NCBI GenBank assembly: GCA_965200045.1
Contig: OZ241330.1
Location: 372,001 to 436,000, forward strand
Length of the DNA: 64,000 bases
Origin: Bin25 sp026709415
GTDB taxonomy: Bacteria; Bacteroidota; Bacteroidia; Flavobacteriales; Flavobacteriaceae
Direction: 5' to 3'
Part shown: one piece after another, positions 28,901 through 36,531 of the stretch
How the letters are laid out: every line of letters begins with the position of its first letter
Numbering within the stretch: position 1 is the first letter of the stretch
Position numbers and translations under genes: made by a program
The notes under the pieces: model-generated
The model's input: the letters and a program-made list of their open reading frames with translations, nothing else
Told to the model about the DNA's origin: nothing
Database searches by the model: none

Positions 28901-29640
28901 CGGTTCTCAGAGAGCAAGGAAGCAATTCAGAAAGGGAAATGGCATACGCACTGCATTTAGCCGGTTTTGAAGTTTTAGATGTCCACATGACCGACTTAAT
29001 TGAGGGACGCATTGATTTTCAAGACGTCCATTTTTTGGCTGCGGTTGGAGGGTTTTCATACTCTGATGTGTTGGGATCAGCAAAAGGATGGGCCGGTTCT
29101 TTTCTGTATAATGCCAAAGCAAAAAAAACATTGGATGCTTTTTATACTCGATTCAATACCCTATCTCTCGGTGTTTGCAATGGCTGTCAGCTTTTTATGG
29201 AATTGAATTTGATCCATCTTCAACACCATGAAAAACCCAAAATGCAATTCAATGAATCGGGAAAATTTGAATGTCAATTCACCTCAGTTGATATTTTAGA
29301 TTCTCCATCGATCATGTTTCAAGGATTAGAAGGATCTCGATTAGGTATTTGGGCAGCGCATGGTGAAGGTCGATTTTATTTACCAGAAAATGAGTCTCAC
29401 TACCCTATTGTAGGAAAATATTTTGTCCATCAGTATCCTCGAAATCCCAATGGCTCGGATTATAATACAGCCATGTTGTGTTCAGATGATGGAAGACATC
29501 TAGCAACCATGCCACATTTAGAACGGTCGACCTTTCCTTGGAATTGGCCCTATTATCCCAATGATCGGAAAACAGACAAAGTCAGTCCATGGATGATGGC
29601 ATTTCAAAATGCATACCGATGGCTTTTAATCCATGGTTGA
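25978..29640 (+). CDS. purL: Phosphoribosylformylglycinamidine synthase, single-chain
   Basis: 1220 residues, the long single-polypeptide form. Fourth step of purine synthesis: FGAR plus glutamine plus ATP to FGAM. N-terminal PurS-like region, then the two AIRS-type halves with E-T-H-N-F-P-T-T-V-E-P and G-A-A-T-G-S-G-G-E-I-R-D. The C-terminal class I glutamine amidotransferase domain has the nucleophile in S-L-G-V-C-N-G-C-Q-L and the His in A-A-H-G-E-G-R. The stop TGA falls where the family normally ends, which also shows that TGA is a true stop in this organism. Confidence 0.97.
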   Translation: MVLFFTDQKKTQSPFYAVSACKPLDSKAIQKLEWLLDCKLSHQQKIVGDFIGPITTMVSPWSSNAVDITKSMGIDGIKRIEMYYPLSSRANYDRMLEEKHSVLKQTIFDTYQTPEVSILIEDLEQYNQKEGLALSSHEMEYLKELSIKYKRNLTDTEVFGFSQVNSEHCRHKIFNGIFIIDGKEQSESLFELIKKTSKTNPNEIVSAYSDNVAFIEGPLIHEFTPQFDKAQSVYQCKTVDSVLSIKAETHNFPTTVEPFNGAATGSGGEIRDRMAGGQGSIPLAGTAVYMTPYSRISHRPWENNIDERKWLYQRPLDILIKASNGASDFGNKFGQPLICGSLLTFEHQQENKTWSYDKTIMLAGGVGYGYRSQALKKKAQAGDLVLLLGGDNYRIGMGGAAVSSLDTGMTDQTLELNAVQRSNPEMQKRVANTIRILVERASNPIVSIHDHGAGGHLNCFTELMSEMGGTIDIDCLPIGDPTLSAKEILGNESQERMGLIIAARDFPLVQSIASRERCPCYVVGEISDDHRLLFQSKKEDQTVFDLTTKELFSGTPKTVLRDVTTKPKFKKIFYDPSNIHEYLKNVLSLESVSCKDWLTNKVDRCVGGRVAKQPTVGELQLPLNNCGVIALDYSSHKGIATAIGHAPMAGLIDATIGSELAITESLTNLVWAPLEKGLTSVSLSANWMWPCNHPNENARLYEAVQAASDFAIELGINIPTGKDSLSMIQEYPEKKVIAPGTVIISAVGQCNAITQIVEPVLKLDGGDLYYIDISQNPKNLGGSAFAQTLNFIGTNPPKVSSAAYLKTVFDAVQQLIKTHQIVAGHDVSSGGLITSLLEMCFPSCGIGLDINVSSLESRDIISLLFSENPGLLIQSKHPIDSMLKKQKITCKKLGRVISTPQLNIKFHEKQYPFDINRLRRVWYEPSYQLDKHQTIESQATKRKQNIDQYPLNFKFPHHFSGLIETVKTPRKFKAAVLREQGSNSEREMAYALHLAGFEVLDVHMTDLIEGRIDFQDVHFLAAVGGFSYSDVLGSAKGWAGSFLYNAKAKKTLDAFYTRFNTLSLGVCNGCQLFMELNLIHLQHHEKPKMQFNESGKFECQFTSVDILDSPSIMFQGLEGSRLGIWAAHGEGRFYLPENESHYPIVGKYFVHQYPRNPNGSDYNTAMLCSDDGRHLATMPHLERSTFPWNWPYYPNDRKTDKVSPWMMAFQNAYRWLLIHG

Positions 29641-29656
29641 ACTCTTGATTCTTGCT

Positions 29657-29664
29657 TAACTTTG
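29657..29664 (+). promoter_or_regulatory. Candidate promoter of the acyl-CoA synthetase gene
   Basis: TAACTTTG matches the TAnnTTTG -7 box, with TTG at 29637-29639 about 17 bases upstream as a -33 element, and 22 bases to the ATG. It lies in the 45-base gap after purL. Confidence 0.4.
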
Positions 29665-29685
29665 CCGTTCCCATAGTGATTTTTC

Positions 29686-31455
29686 ATGATTCCTGTCAGA
29701 ATTTTCGACTTTCTTGACTACCAACTCGAAACCTTGCCTCTCGAGCGCTCCATTTCCACAAAAGTTGATGGTCAGTGGAAGAGTTATTCTTCTCGAGAAT
29801 TTAAAGCCGTGGGGAACACCATGGCAAAAGCTTTGATTTCTAAAGGAATCCAAGCCGGAGAAAATATAGCCCTCATTTCAACCACCAATAGATCCGAATG
29901 GAATATCATGGATTATGCCATTAGTAGTATTGGTGCGGTTTCTGTTCCACTTTATCCCAATATCACTCACCGTGAATACGAATACGTTCTGAATCATTCC
30001 CAATGCACCTATTGCTTTGTTTCAGATAAAGAATTGTACCATAAAATCAATACGGTTCAATCCAAAGTGGACAATTTAAAACACCTGTACACTTTCGACG
30101 AAGTTGAAGGGGCTGCCCATTGGAAAGAACTCCTCGAACTCGGAAAATCTAATGCCCTAGATTCCAAGCTATCCAATCGAAAAGCCAAAGTGAGAAGCAG
30201 TCATTTGGCGACGATTATTTATACTTCTGGAACCACCGGTGTACCCAAGGGGGTGATGCTCTCGCACCATAATTTGGTTTCCAATGTGCTTTCATCATCA
30301 AAGAGAATTCCTTTTGATCGTGGTACTGGAAAAGCACTCAGCTTTTTACCAGTCTGTCACAGTTTCGAACGTATCATCCATTATATCTACATTTTTAATG
30401 GCATTGAAATCTACTTTGCTGAGTCTCTTGAGAAACTATCTGATAATCTCAAGGAAGTCCAACCCTATATCATAACGGCCGTACCAAGACTCATCGAGAA
30501 AGTTTTTGACCGAATCATTGCTCGAGGAAAGGCATTAAAAGGCATCAAAAGAACTTTATTTTTTTGGGCAGTGAATTTAGGCTTGCAATACCAGCCGTAC
30601 GGCGTCAATGGAAAACTCTATGACTACCAATTAAGATTGGCTCGAAAACTAATTTTTTCAAAATGGCGAGAAGGGTTAGGAGGGAATTTGCATTACTTGG
30701 TATCAGGGAGCGCCCCACTACAACCTCGATTAGCTCAAGTGTTTACGGCAGCAGGAATGACGGTGATGGAGGGGTATGGGTTGACCGAAACTTCACCTGT
30801 GGTTTCGGTTAATGACATGCGGAATGGTGGTCTGCGTTTTGGCACTGTTGGAAAGCCCATCAGTGGCATCCAAGTAACAATCGCAAAGGATGGAGAAATT
30901 ATCGTCCAAGGACCTAATGTCATGCAAGGCTATTACCGACAAGAAGATCTGACCAAAGAAGTCCTTCAAAATGGAGCCTTTCATACAGGCGATATCGGTG
31001 AATTAGATGAAGACGGTTTTTTAAAAATTACCGATAGAAAAAAAGAAATCTTTAAAAATTCTGCTGGAAAATATATTTCACCTCAAGGGGTTGAAAATAT
31101 TTTAAAACAATCTCCCTTTATTGAGCATCTATTGGTCCTTGGTGCCAACCAAAAAATGCCTTCAGCATTAATTAATATTGATGTGGCTTATTCCATTCGT
31201 TGGCTCAAAAATCAAAACATTGAATCTGGTTTAAAGCGTCAAGACTTAATAAACATTCCCCAATTAAAAGAGGCCATAAAAAAAGATGTTGTGGCTCTGA
31301 ATGCCAAACTTAATGAATGGGAACAAGTAACCAAATTCGAACTGGTTGATTCGGAGTGGTCTATTGAAAGTGGTCATCTAACGCCAACCATGAAATTGAA
31401 ACGTTCCGTGGTTGAAGAATCTCATCAAGATCTTGTTGATAAACTCCTCATCTAA
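29686..31455 (+). CDS. Long-chain fatty acid-CoA ligase (AMP-forming)
   Basis: 589 residues, typical of the FadD15/FACS group. The AMP-binding P-loop reads I-I-Y-T-S-G-T-T-G-V-P-K-G-V; Y-G-L-T-E-T-S-P-V and T-G-D-I-G-E-L-D-E-D-G-F-L and D-R-K-K-E-I-F-K are the further conserved adenylation motifs, the last carrying the hinge. It activates fatty acids for membrane lipid synthesis or breakdown. No membrane segment. Own promoter likely. Confidence 0.94.
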   Translation: MIPVRIFDFLDYQLETLPLERSISTKVDGQWKSYSSREFKAVGNTMAKALISKGIQAGENIALISTTNRSEWNIMDYAISSIGAVSVPLYPNITHREYEYVLNHSQCTYCFVSDKELYHKINTVQSKVDNLKHLYTFDEVEGAAHWKELLELGKSNALDSKLSNRKAKVRSSHLATIIYTSGTTGVPKGVMLSHHNLVSNVLSSSKRIPFDRGTGKALSFLPVCHSFERIIHYIYIFNGIEIYFAESLEKLSDNLKEVQPYIITAVPRLIEKVFDRIIARGKALKGIKRTLFFWAVNLGLQYQPYGVNGKLYDYQLRLARKLIFSKWREGLGGNLHYLVSGSAPLQPRLAQVFTAAGMTVMEGYGLTETSPVVSVNDMRNGGLRFGTVGKPISGIQVTIAKDGEIIVQGPNVMQGYYRQEDLTKEVLQNGAFHTGDIGELDEDGFLKITDRKKEIFKNSAGKYISPQGVENILKQSPFIEHLLVLGANQKMPSALINIDVAYSIRWLKNQNIESGLKRQDLINIPQLKEAIKKDVVALNAKLNEWEQVTKFELVDSEWSIESGHLTPTMKLKRSVVEESHQDLVDKLLI

Positions 31456-31537
31456 AAATTCAGTGTTTCAATTTGAATGCCAAATCACTTGACATCCTTA
31501 TATCGTAGGCGTGTTGATTTAATTCGGTTTGTTCCTT

Positions 31538-32134
31538 TCATTCCTGATTGTAAGCACTCACAAGCGTGCCTTTGCTAATTGGGGAAATAGGTCTCGCTTC
31601 AATATAATCTCTTTTCGAAATTTCTTGAATCACATGTGCAAAATTTTGATCTGTTGCCACTATAAACCAATCGATTGAGCGAGGTGCTTGCTCTATCTTC
31701 TTGTTTGTATTTGACAATGCTTCCATCGTAATGAGGTAGTTGGTTGCCTGCGTATATACTTGTTTCAAGGCAAATCCTTCGAGTGCTGCCTGTTTCCACC
31801 GATCCCTGGCTTTGGTTTTGCAAGAAATAGAAACAGGGGTCGTTCTATGGTATAAGAACCAATCAAAAACAGCCAATGAAACATAGGCTACTGTAGCTTG
31901 ATAATACATATGCTTGATTCCATTCATGGCAAGGGTTTCCCCCACAACATATTCAAAATAGCGTCCATGAACGGATCTGTCTGTTTTTGGAGGAGCGTTT
32001 TTATGATATAATTCCATCATTCGATAGACAAACACATGGGGAACTAAATATTTTTCTTTGATTCTGCCAATTTGATCTATGTAAATCGCTTTAGCTCGAG
32101 TATCAGTCAAACAATGGACCATTTGCGACTTCAT
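31538..32134 (-). CDS. Candidate type II restriction endonuclease
   Basis: About 199 residues from the ATG at 32134; the frame is open further up to 32206, inside the methylase gene. I do not recognise an exact family. The central part has E-Y-V-V-G-E-T-L-A-M, then V-F-D-W-F-L-Y-H-R-T-T-P-V-S-I-S-C-K-T-K-A-R-D-R-W-K-Q, which fits a D...(S/E)-x-K nuclease core, and the K-T-x-x-R-x-R-W-K-Q run resembles cores of some type II restriction enzymes. The start overlaps the 3' end of the DNA methylase by about 30 bases, the arrangement expected of a restriction-modification pair. Function is inferred chiefly from that pairing. Confidence 0.6.
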   Translation of the reverse strand: MKSQMVHCLTDTRAKAIYIDQIGRIKEKYLVPHVFVYRMMELYHKNAPPKTDRSVHGRYFEYVVGETLAMNGIKHMYYQATVAYVSLAVFDWFLYHRTTPVSISCKTKARDRWKQAALEGFALKQVYTQATNYLITMEALSNTNKKIEQAPRSIDWFIVATDQNFAHVIQEISKRDYIEARPISPISKGTLVSAYNQE

Positions 32135-32858
32135 ATTTATTTTTTCTTTGGTAAAACATGGTTTGATAATCCTGTGATATGTCATTGAGCAAGTAGGGTA
32201 ACCCAAGGTCTATGGCAGCCATGCCAATCGTTCCGCTTCCGGCAAATGGATCAGCGATAAGACCATTGACAAGCTTCGCCATTCGTGTTGCTATAATAAG
32301 TGGAAAAGGAGCTGGGTGCGGATTCTTGGACTCAGGAGTGATTCTCCACACATCACCCCAATACCTCATCTCTTGTAAATACTTTTCAGGGAGTCTCCAA
32401 TTTTTTCCTGCTATCAAATAGATTAACTCATAAATAGGGGGAAGAATCGAAGGGCGTTTCCCTCCTTGATTATGAGAGCTTCCTCTGTTCCAAATGATTG
32501 TTTGTCTAATGGGAAACCCTTCAACAATTCTTTCACGTCTATCTTCTCGTAAATTTTTAATTTTTCTACCTATATTATAAAGGATAACTCCATCATCTCC
32601 GATGCATTCTAAAGCAGCGTGTAACATGGTTCTTTGCCACGCAACATATTGATCCTCTGGCAGATTATCCTCAAAATGAGAGTAGTTATCAGCCATGAGT
32701 TTGCTGTTTTTCCAATTGGAGCCCGGTTTCTTTCCTCTTCCATTAAATGCCTTGTTATACGGTGGTGAAGTTGCTATTCCCTTGACTCCCAACCCTTTCA
32801 GTCTCTTTAAAAAATCAATCGCATCACTAACTGAATACGTATTTAATTCAACATTCAT
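32103..32858 (-). CDS. Type II DNA methyltransferase, beta class (N4-cytosine or N6-adenine)
   Basis: About 251 residues from the ATG at 32858 (the frame is open to 32930, but the extra 24 residues look unrelated to the fold). The catalytic motif IV comes first, T-S-P-P-Y-N, and the S-adenosylmethionine motif I last, D-P-F-A-G-S-G-T, the order of the beta class. S-P-P-Y is more frequent in N4-cytosine enzymes, but N6-adenine activity is possible. Upstream partner of the candidate endonuclease; together a complete compact system of 1.3 kb. Recognition site unknown. Confidence 0.85.
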   Translation of the reverse strand: MNVELNTYSVSDAIDFLKRLKGLGVKGIATSPPYNKAFNGRGKKPGSNWKNSKLMADNYSHFEDNLPEDQYVAWQRTMLHAALECIGDDGVILYNIGRKIKNLREDRRERIVEGFPIRQTIIWNRGSSHNQGGKRPSILPPIYELIYLIAGKNWRLPEKYLQEMRYWGDVWRITPESKNPHPAPFPLIIATRMAKLVNGLIADPFAGSGTIGMAAIDLGLPYLLNDISQDYQTMFYQRKNKYEVANGPLFD

Positions 32859-33124
32859 ATGGTATTCATGAAATCTAGTTTTATAAACCAGTATGGCTTC
32901 TATTCCCTTTATCCTCCAACACAACAACATTCATCTTCTTTTCTCCCAAAAATGCTTGATTAACAAAATTAATTGTTTTGAAGTTCCTACAGATGAGTCA
33001 TCAACTCTTTTATTGTGAGGTATTTTCTTGAATTAATAGATGTCTTCTTTGTCCTATTCTTAATGCTTCCATCTTCTGATGTGAATTAGAATTTTATTTC
33101 TGACCTTTGCCTTTTATCCTTTGG

Positions 33125-34468
33125 ATGATGCGTCTCATACTTTTTGCTTTCGGGTGGGTTCTTTGTTGTTCAATCCATGGTCAAACCAAAGATTCTTTAC
33201 TCTATCAAATCATCGATCATGTTTCCGCAGAGCGACTGCAACAGGATGTGGAAAAGTTGGTTGGTTTTGGCACGCGACATACATTGAGTGATACGATTTC
33301 AGATACCAGAGGCATTGGTGCAGCGCGACGTTGGGTCAAAGCCGAATTTGAAAAAATAAGCGCTGTCTGCCATGATTGCTTAGATGTTTTTTATCAAAAA
33401 AACTTTTATACGACCCAAGATGGTCCAAGAATAGTCAAAGATGTGTGGATCAATAATGTTGTTGCGATTCAAAAAGGAAAAACCAATCCCAATCATTTCA
33501 TCCTCATCGGTGGACATCTAGACTCAAGAATTTCTTCTCCCACCAATTTTACCGACGATGCCCCCGGAGCCAACGATGATGCCTCTGGAGTTGCGGCAAC
33601 AATAGAAGCCGCTAGAATTTTATCCCAATATGAATTTCATAACAGCCTAGTCTATATTGCTTTTTCAGGTGAAGAACAAGGTTTATTCGGAGCCAAAGGA
33701 ATGGCTCAATATGCACAAGATCATCAGTGGAACATCATCGGCATACTCAATAATGATATGATTGGAAATATTCAAGGTGTCGATGGGGTCATCGATAATC
33801 GAACTTTTCGCATTTTTTCTGAGCCAATACCGCCTACTCTAACCCAAGAGCAACGCCAAAGCTTACGTTTTTATGGGGGCGATGCCGACGGCATATCAAG
33901 ACAATTAGCTCGTTATATTCATCAAAACACAGTCCGTTATTTGCCGCACCTCAATCCTCAAATGATTTTCCGTTTGGATCGTTTTGGACGTGGTGGCGAT
34001 CAAAGACCCTTTACTGATGTCGGATTTGCTGGCATTCGCATTATGGAAGCCCATGAAAACTACAATAGACAACACCAGGATTTACGGATAGAAAATGGGA
34101 TTACTTATGGAGATGTCATTGAAGGGGTTGATTTTGAATATGCTCGAAACTTAACAGCCGTTAATTGCCTTAATTTGGCCTCCTTAGCTTGGGCTCCACT
34201 GGGTGTTAGGGATTTAAACATTGGAGGTATTGTCGAACCTTCAACCAAATTAAAATGGACAAAAGTTGATGATTCTAACGTATCGGGATACAACATTTAT
34301 TGGAGGGAAACGACCAGTCCCCAATGGGAATATAGTCGGTACGTTGGCGATGTTGATCAGTATGCGCTTCAAGGCGTCATCATCGATAATTATCTTTTTG
34401 GCGTATCGACTGTTGGAAAAAATGGTTTTGAAAGTGTTGTGGTTTATCCGCAAGGCGTTTTTCGATGA
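33125..34468 (+). CDS. Secreted M28-family zinc peptidase
   Basis: About 447 residues from the ATG at 33125 (a TTG six codons earlier is less likely). Signal peptide ending near C-S-I-H-G-Q. Metal-binding motifs of M28 aminopeptidases: I-G-G-H-L-D-S-R with the first His and Asp, G-A-N-D-D-A-S-G-V with the bridging Asp, F-S-G-E-E-Q-G-L with the catalytic and ligand Glu, N-N-D-M-I-G with the late Asp, and a late M-E-A-H-E-N-Y. The last 90 residues look like a fibronectin-III-type module (L-K-W-T-K-V-D-D-S-N-V-S-G-Y-N-I-Y-W-R). It probably trims peptides outside the cell. Confidence 0.88.
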   Translation: MMRLILFAFGWVLCCSIHGQTKDSLLYQIIDHVSAERLQQDVEKLVGFGTRHTLSDTISDTRGIGAARRWVKAEFEKISAVCHDCLDVFYQKNFYTTQDGPRIVKDVWINNVVAIQKGKTNPNHFILIGGHLDSRISSPTNFTDDAPGANDDASGVAATIEAARILSQYEFHNSLVYIAFSGEEQGLFGAKGMAQYAQDHQWNIIGILNNDMIGNIQGVDGVIDNRTFRIFSEPIPPTLTQEQRQSLRFYGGDADGISRQLARYIHQNTVRYLPHLNPQMIFRLDRFGRGGDQRPFTDVGFAGIRIMEAHENYNRQHQDLRIENGITYGDVIEGVDFEYARNLTAVNCLNLASLAWAPLGVRDLNIGGIVEPSTKLKWTKVDDSNVSGYNIYWRETTSPQWEYSRYVGDVDQYALQGVIIDNYLFGVSTVGKNGFESVVVYPQGVFR

Positions 34469-34621
34469 CTCTTGCTTCCAAGTTTGAAAGAGTTGCTGTC
34501 ATAAGCCATAAGGTGACTTTGGAGTTATTCAACTGTAAAAAGCAATCATGTTAGAGGGCTTCAATCTAAGAGAATAGCGTATCCTCTGTCGGTTGAAAAG
34601 TATAAGAAATTAGAAACTGAA

Positions 34622-35164
34622 TCATAGTTTTTTTCTAAGAATTTTAAACGCATTGGTCATGTGCCAGTCGACTGTTCTTTTGGAGATGTTTAAGTATTCC
34701 GCTATTTCGATATGCGTGAGACCCTCTCTTTTGTTTAGTAAAAACACTTTTTTACATTTTGGGGGTAAACGATCTATGGCTGATTTGAGTTGTCGTGTCT
34801 GAGAGTCTAATTCGTCTGGCTCGTTTTCCATTATTAATTGTAACCTTTCAAAGTGTTCCTTTTCTAGATAGGTCAATAATTTTTCTTTTCGATACTGATC
34901 GATAAACTCATTATAGACCGATTTGTATAAAAAGTTGATTAACGATAACTCAGGATTGATTTTATTTCGATTAATCCATAAACGTAACAGCACATTCTGA
35001 ACAATATCTTCAGTTTTGCTATAATCATGGCACAAGCTATAACTGTAAGCGCATAGCTTTTGATAATACAAGTCCACTAACGTATCGTAGGCTTTGACAC
35101 TGCCTGAACGGAGTTGTTTTGATAAAGATTTCTCTGGTTTTTTCATCCTATCCCAAACATACAA
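34622..35164 (-). CDS. ECF RNA polymerase sigma factor (FecI-like)
   Basis: 180 residues; an ATG at 35146 is an alternative start. Region 2 has A-Y-D-T-L-V-D-L-Y and D-I-V-Q-N-V-L-L-R-L-W. Region 4 has L-P-P-K-C-K-K-V-F-L-L-N-K-R-E-G-L-T-H-I-E-I-A-E-Y-L-N-I-S-type helix-turn-helix sequence. It faces away from the FecR gene across 160 bases, whereas in most such loci the two genes point the same way. Likely activates the adjacent susC/susD operon when FecR is signalled. Confidence 0.9.
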   Translation of the reverse strand: MYVWDRMKKPEKSLSKQLRSGSVKAYDTLVDLYYQKLCAYSYSLCHDYSKTEDIVQNVLLRLWINRNKINPELSLINFLYKSVYNEFIDQYRKEKLLTYLEKEHFERLQLIMENEPDELDSQTRQLKSAIDRLPPKCKKVFLLNKREGLTHIEIAEYLNISKRTVDWHMTNAFKILRKKL

Positions 35165-35324
35165 ATTAATGCTGTGCTATGTTTTTTTAAAATGTTGATT
35201 AAAACCCCCCGTATGTGTCGACAATAAAACGTAATAGAAACAACCCTCACCTTCCCCTTTCGAGATGTTTAGACAAAACCGTTGTAAATTGCTTACAAAT
35301 GACTAATTTTAAGGAACCGTTGTT

Positions 35325-36485
35325 TTGGATTACCAAGTCAAATTGATTGTTAAATTCCTTGGAAAAGAAGCCAACTGTAAGGAATTAGAACAACTGGAAA
35401 GTCTTCTCAAAGAAGAAAAAACCAGTGCTCTTTTTGATCAATTTATCCAAATTCATTATCTTGTTATTTTAAGTATGAATCACTTTGACAAAGAAAACGC
35501 TAAAATCGAATTACGAAAAAGAATTAAAAAAGAAATTTTGAAAAGAAAAAGAATTTTTTATTCAAAAATAGCAGCGGCGGCTTCCATTGCTTTCTTGATA
35601 GGATTCTATTGGATACCCTCCTTGAATCAGGACAAAGCAGAGGTCTTCCCAGAAAATGAAATTTCTGCAGACCTCCAACCCGGGTCTGATAAAGCCATTC
35701 TAACCTTAGATAATGGCAATCAAATCATCTTTGAAGAAGGGAAACAATACACCTCTCAACACGCTACTGGTAACAATAAAAACTTAACCTATCAAGTTGA
35801 CAAATCAAACAAACACCTCGTCGAATATAATTACTTGACCGTCCCAAGAGGGGGCCGATATCAAGTGCAACTTTGTGACGGCACCAGAATTTGGCTCAAT
35901 TCGGATTCCAAATTGAAATATCCTACCGGTTTTTCTGAAAACCAAAGCAGAAATGTCGAACTCCTGTATGGTGAAGCATTTTTCGAAGTAGCCTCTTCTA
36001 CTCCCAATGAACCCTATGGCCCTTTTATCATTACGACAAGGGAGCAAACATCTAAAGTGTTAGGAACCCAATTCAATATCAAGGCCTATTCTGACGAACA
36101 GATCATCACAACAACGCTAGTAGAAGGTAGTTTAAACGTGTCAACAGAAATGGGTGGCAGTCAAACTTTAAAACCCAACCAACAGTCTCTAATCCATGAT
36201 AACCAAGAAAATATTCATATCCAAACAGTCGATGTCGATCCTCATGTCGCCTGGATGAAAGGGCTATTTTCTTTTGAAGACCAATCATTAGAAGACATCA
36301 TGAATAATTTATCTCGATGGTACGATGCAGAAGTCATCTTTGAATCTTTCGACAAAAGAAACTTTCTATTTACCGGAACCCTAAAAAGAAGTGAATCTGT
36401 AGAAAGTATTCTGAATCATATCGCAAGCACATCCGATGGTGACCTCGAATACCATATCGATAAAAAAACAATCGTAATCAAATAA
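35325..36485 (+). CDS. FecR-family anti-sigma factor
   Basis: 386 residues with a TTG start; the next ATG is about 50 codons in and would remove the anti-sigma helices. N-terminal cytoplasmic domain with charged helices, one membrane segment at about 84-102 (A-A-A-A-S-I-A-F-L-I-G-F-Y-W-I), then the periplasmic FecR domain (V-P-R-G-G-R-Y-Q-V-Q-L-C-D-G-T-R-I-W-L-N) and a C-terminal DUF4974-type domain (G-L-F-S-F-E-D-Q-S-L-E-D-I-M). It should hold the sigma factor and release it on contact with the STN domain of the downstream SusC. 46 bases upstream of that gene. Confidence 0.92.
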   Translation: MDYQVKLIVKFLGKEANCKELEQLESLLKEEKTSALFDQFIQIHYLVILSMNHFDKENAKIELRKRIKKEILKRKRIFYSKIAAAASIAFLIGFYWIPSLNQDKAEVFPENEISADLQPGSDKAILTLDNGNQIIFEEGKQYTSQHATGNNKNLTYQVDKSNKHLVEYNYLTVPRGGRYQVQLCDGTRIWLNSDSKLKYPTGFSENQSRNVELLYGEAFFEVASSTPNEPYGPFIITTREQTSKVLGTQFNIKAYSDEQIITTTLVEGSLNVSTEMGGSQTLKPNQQSLIHDNQENIHIQTVDVDPHVAWMKGLFSFEDQSLEDIMNNLSRWYDAEVIFESFDKRNFLFTGTLKRSESVESILNHIASTSDGDLEYHIDKKTIVIK

Positions 36486-36531
36486 ACAATTCAGAGCAAA
36501 ATTTAACCCTGTTAGCAATACAATTAAGACT

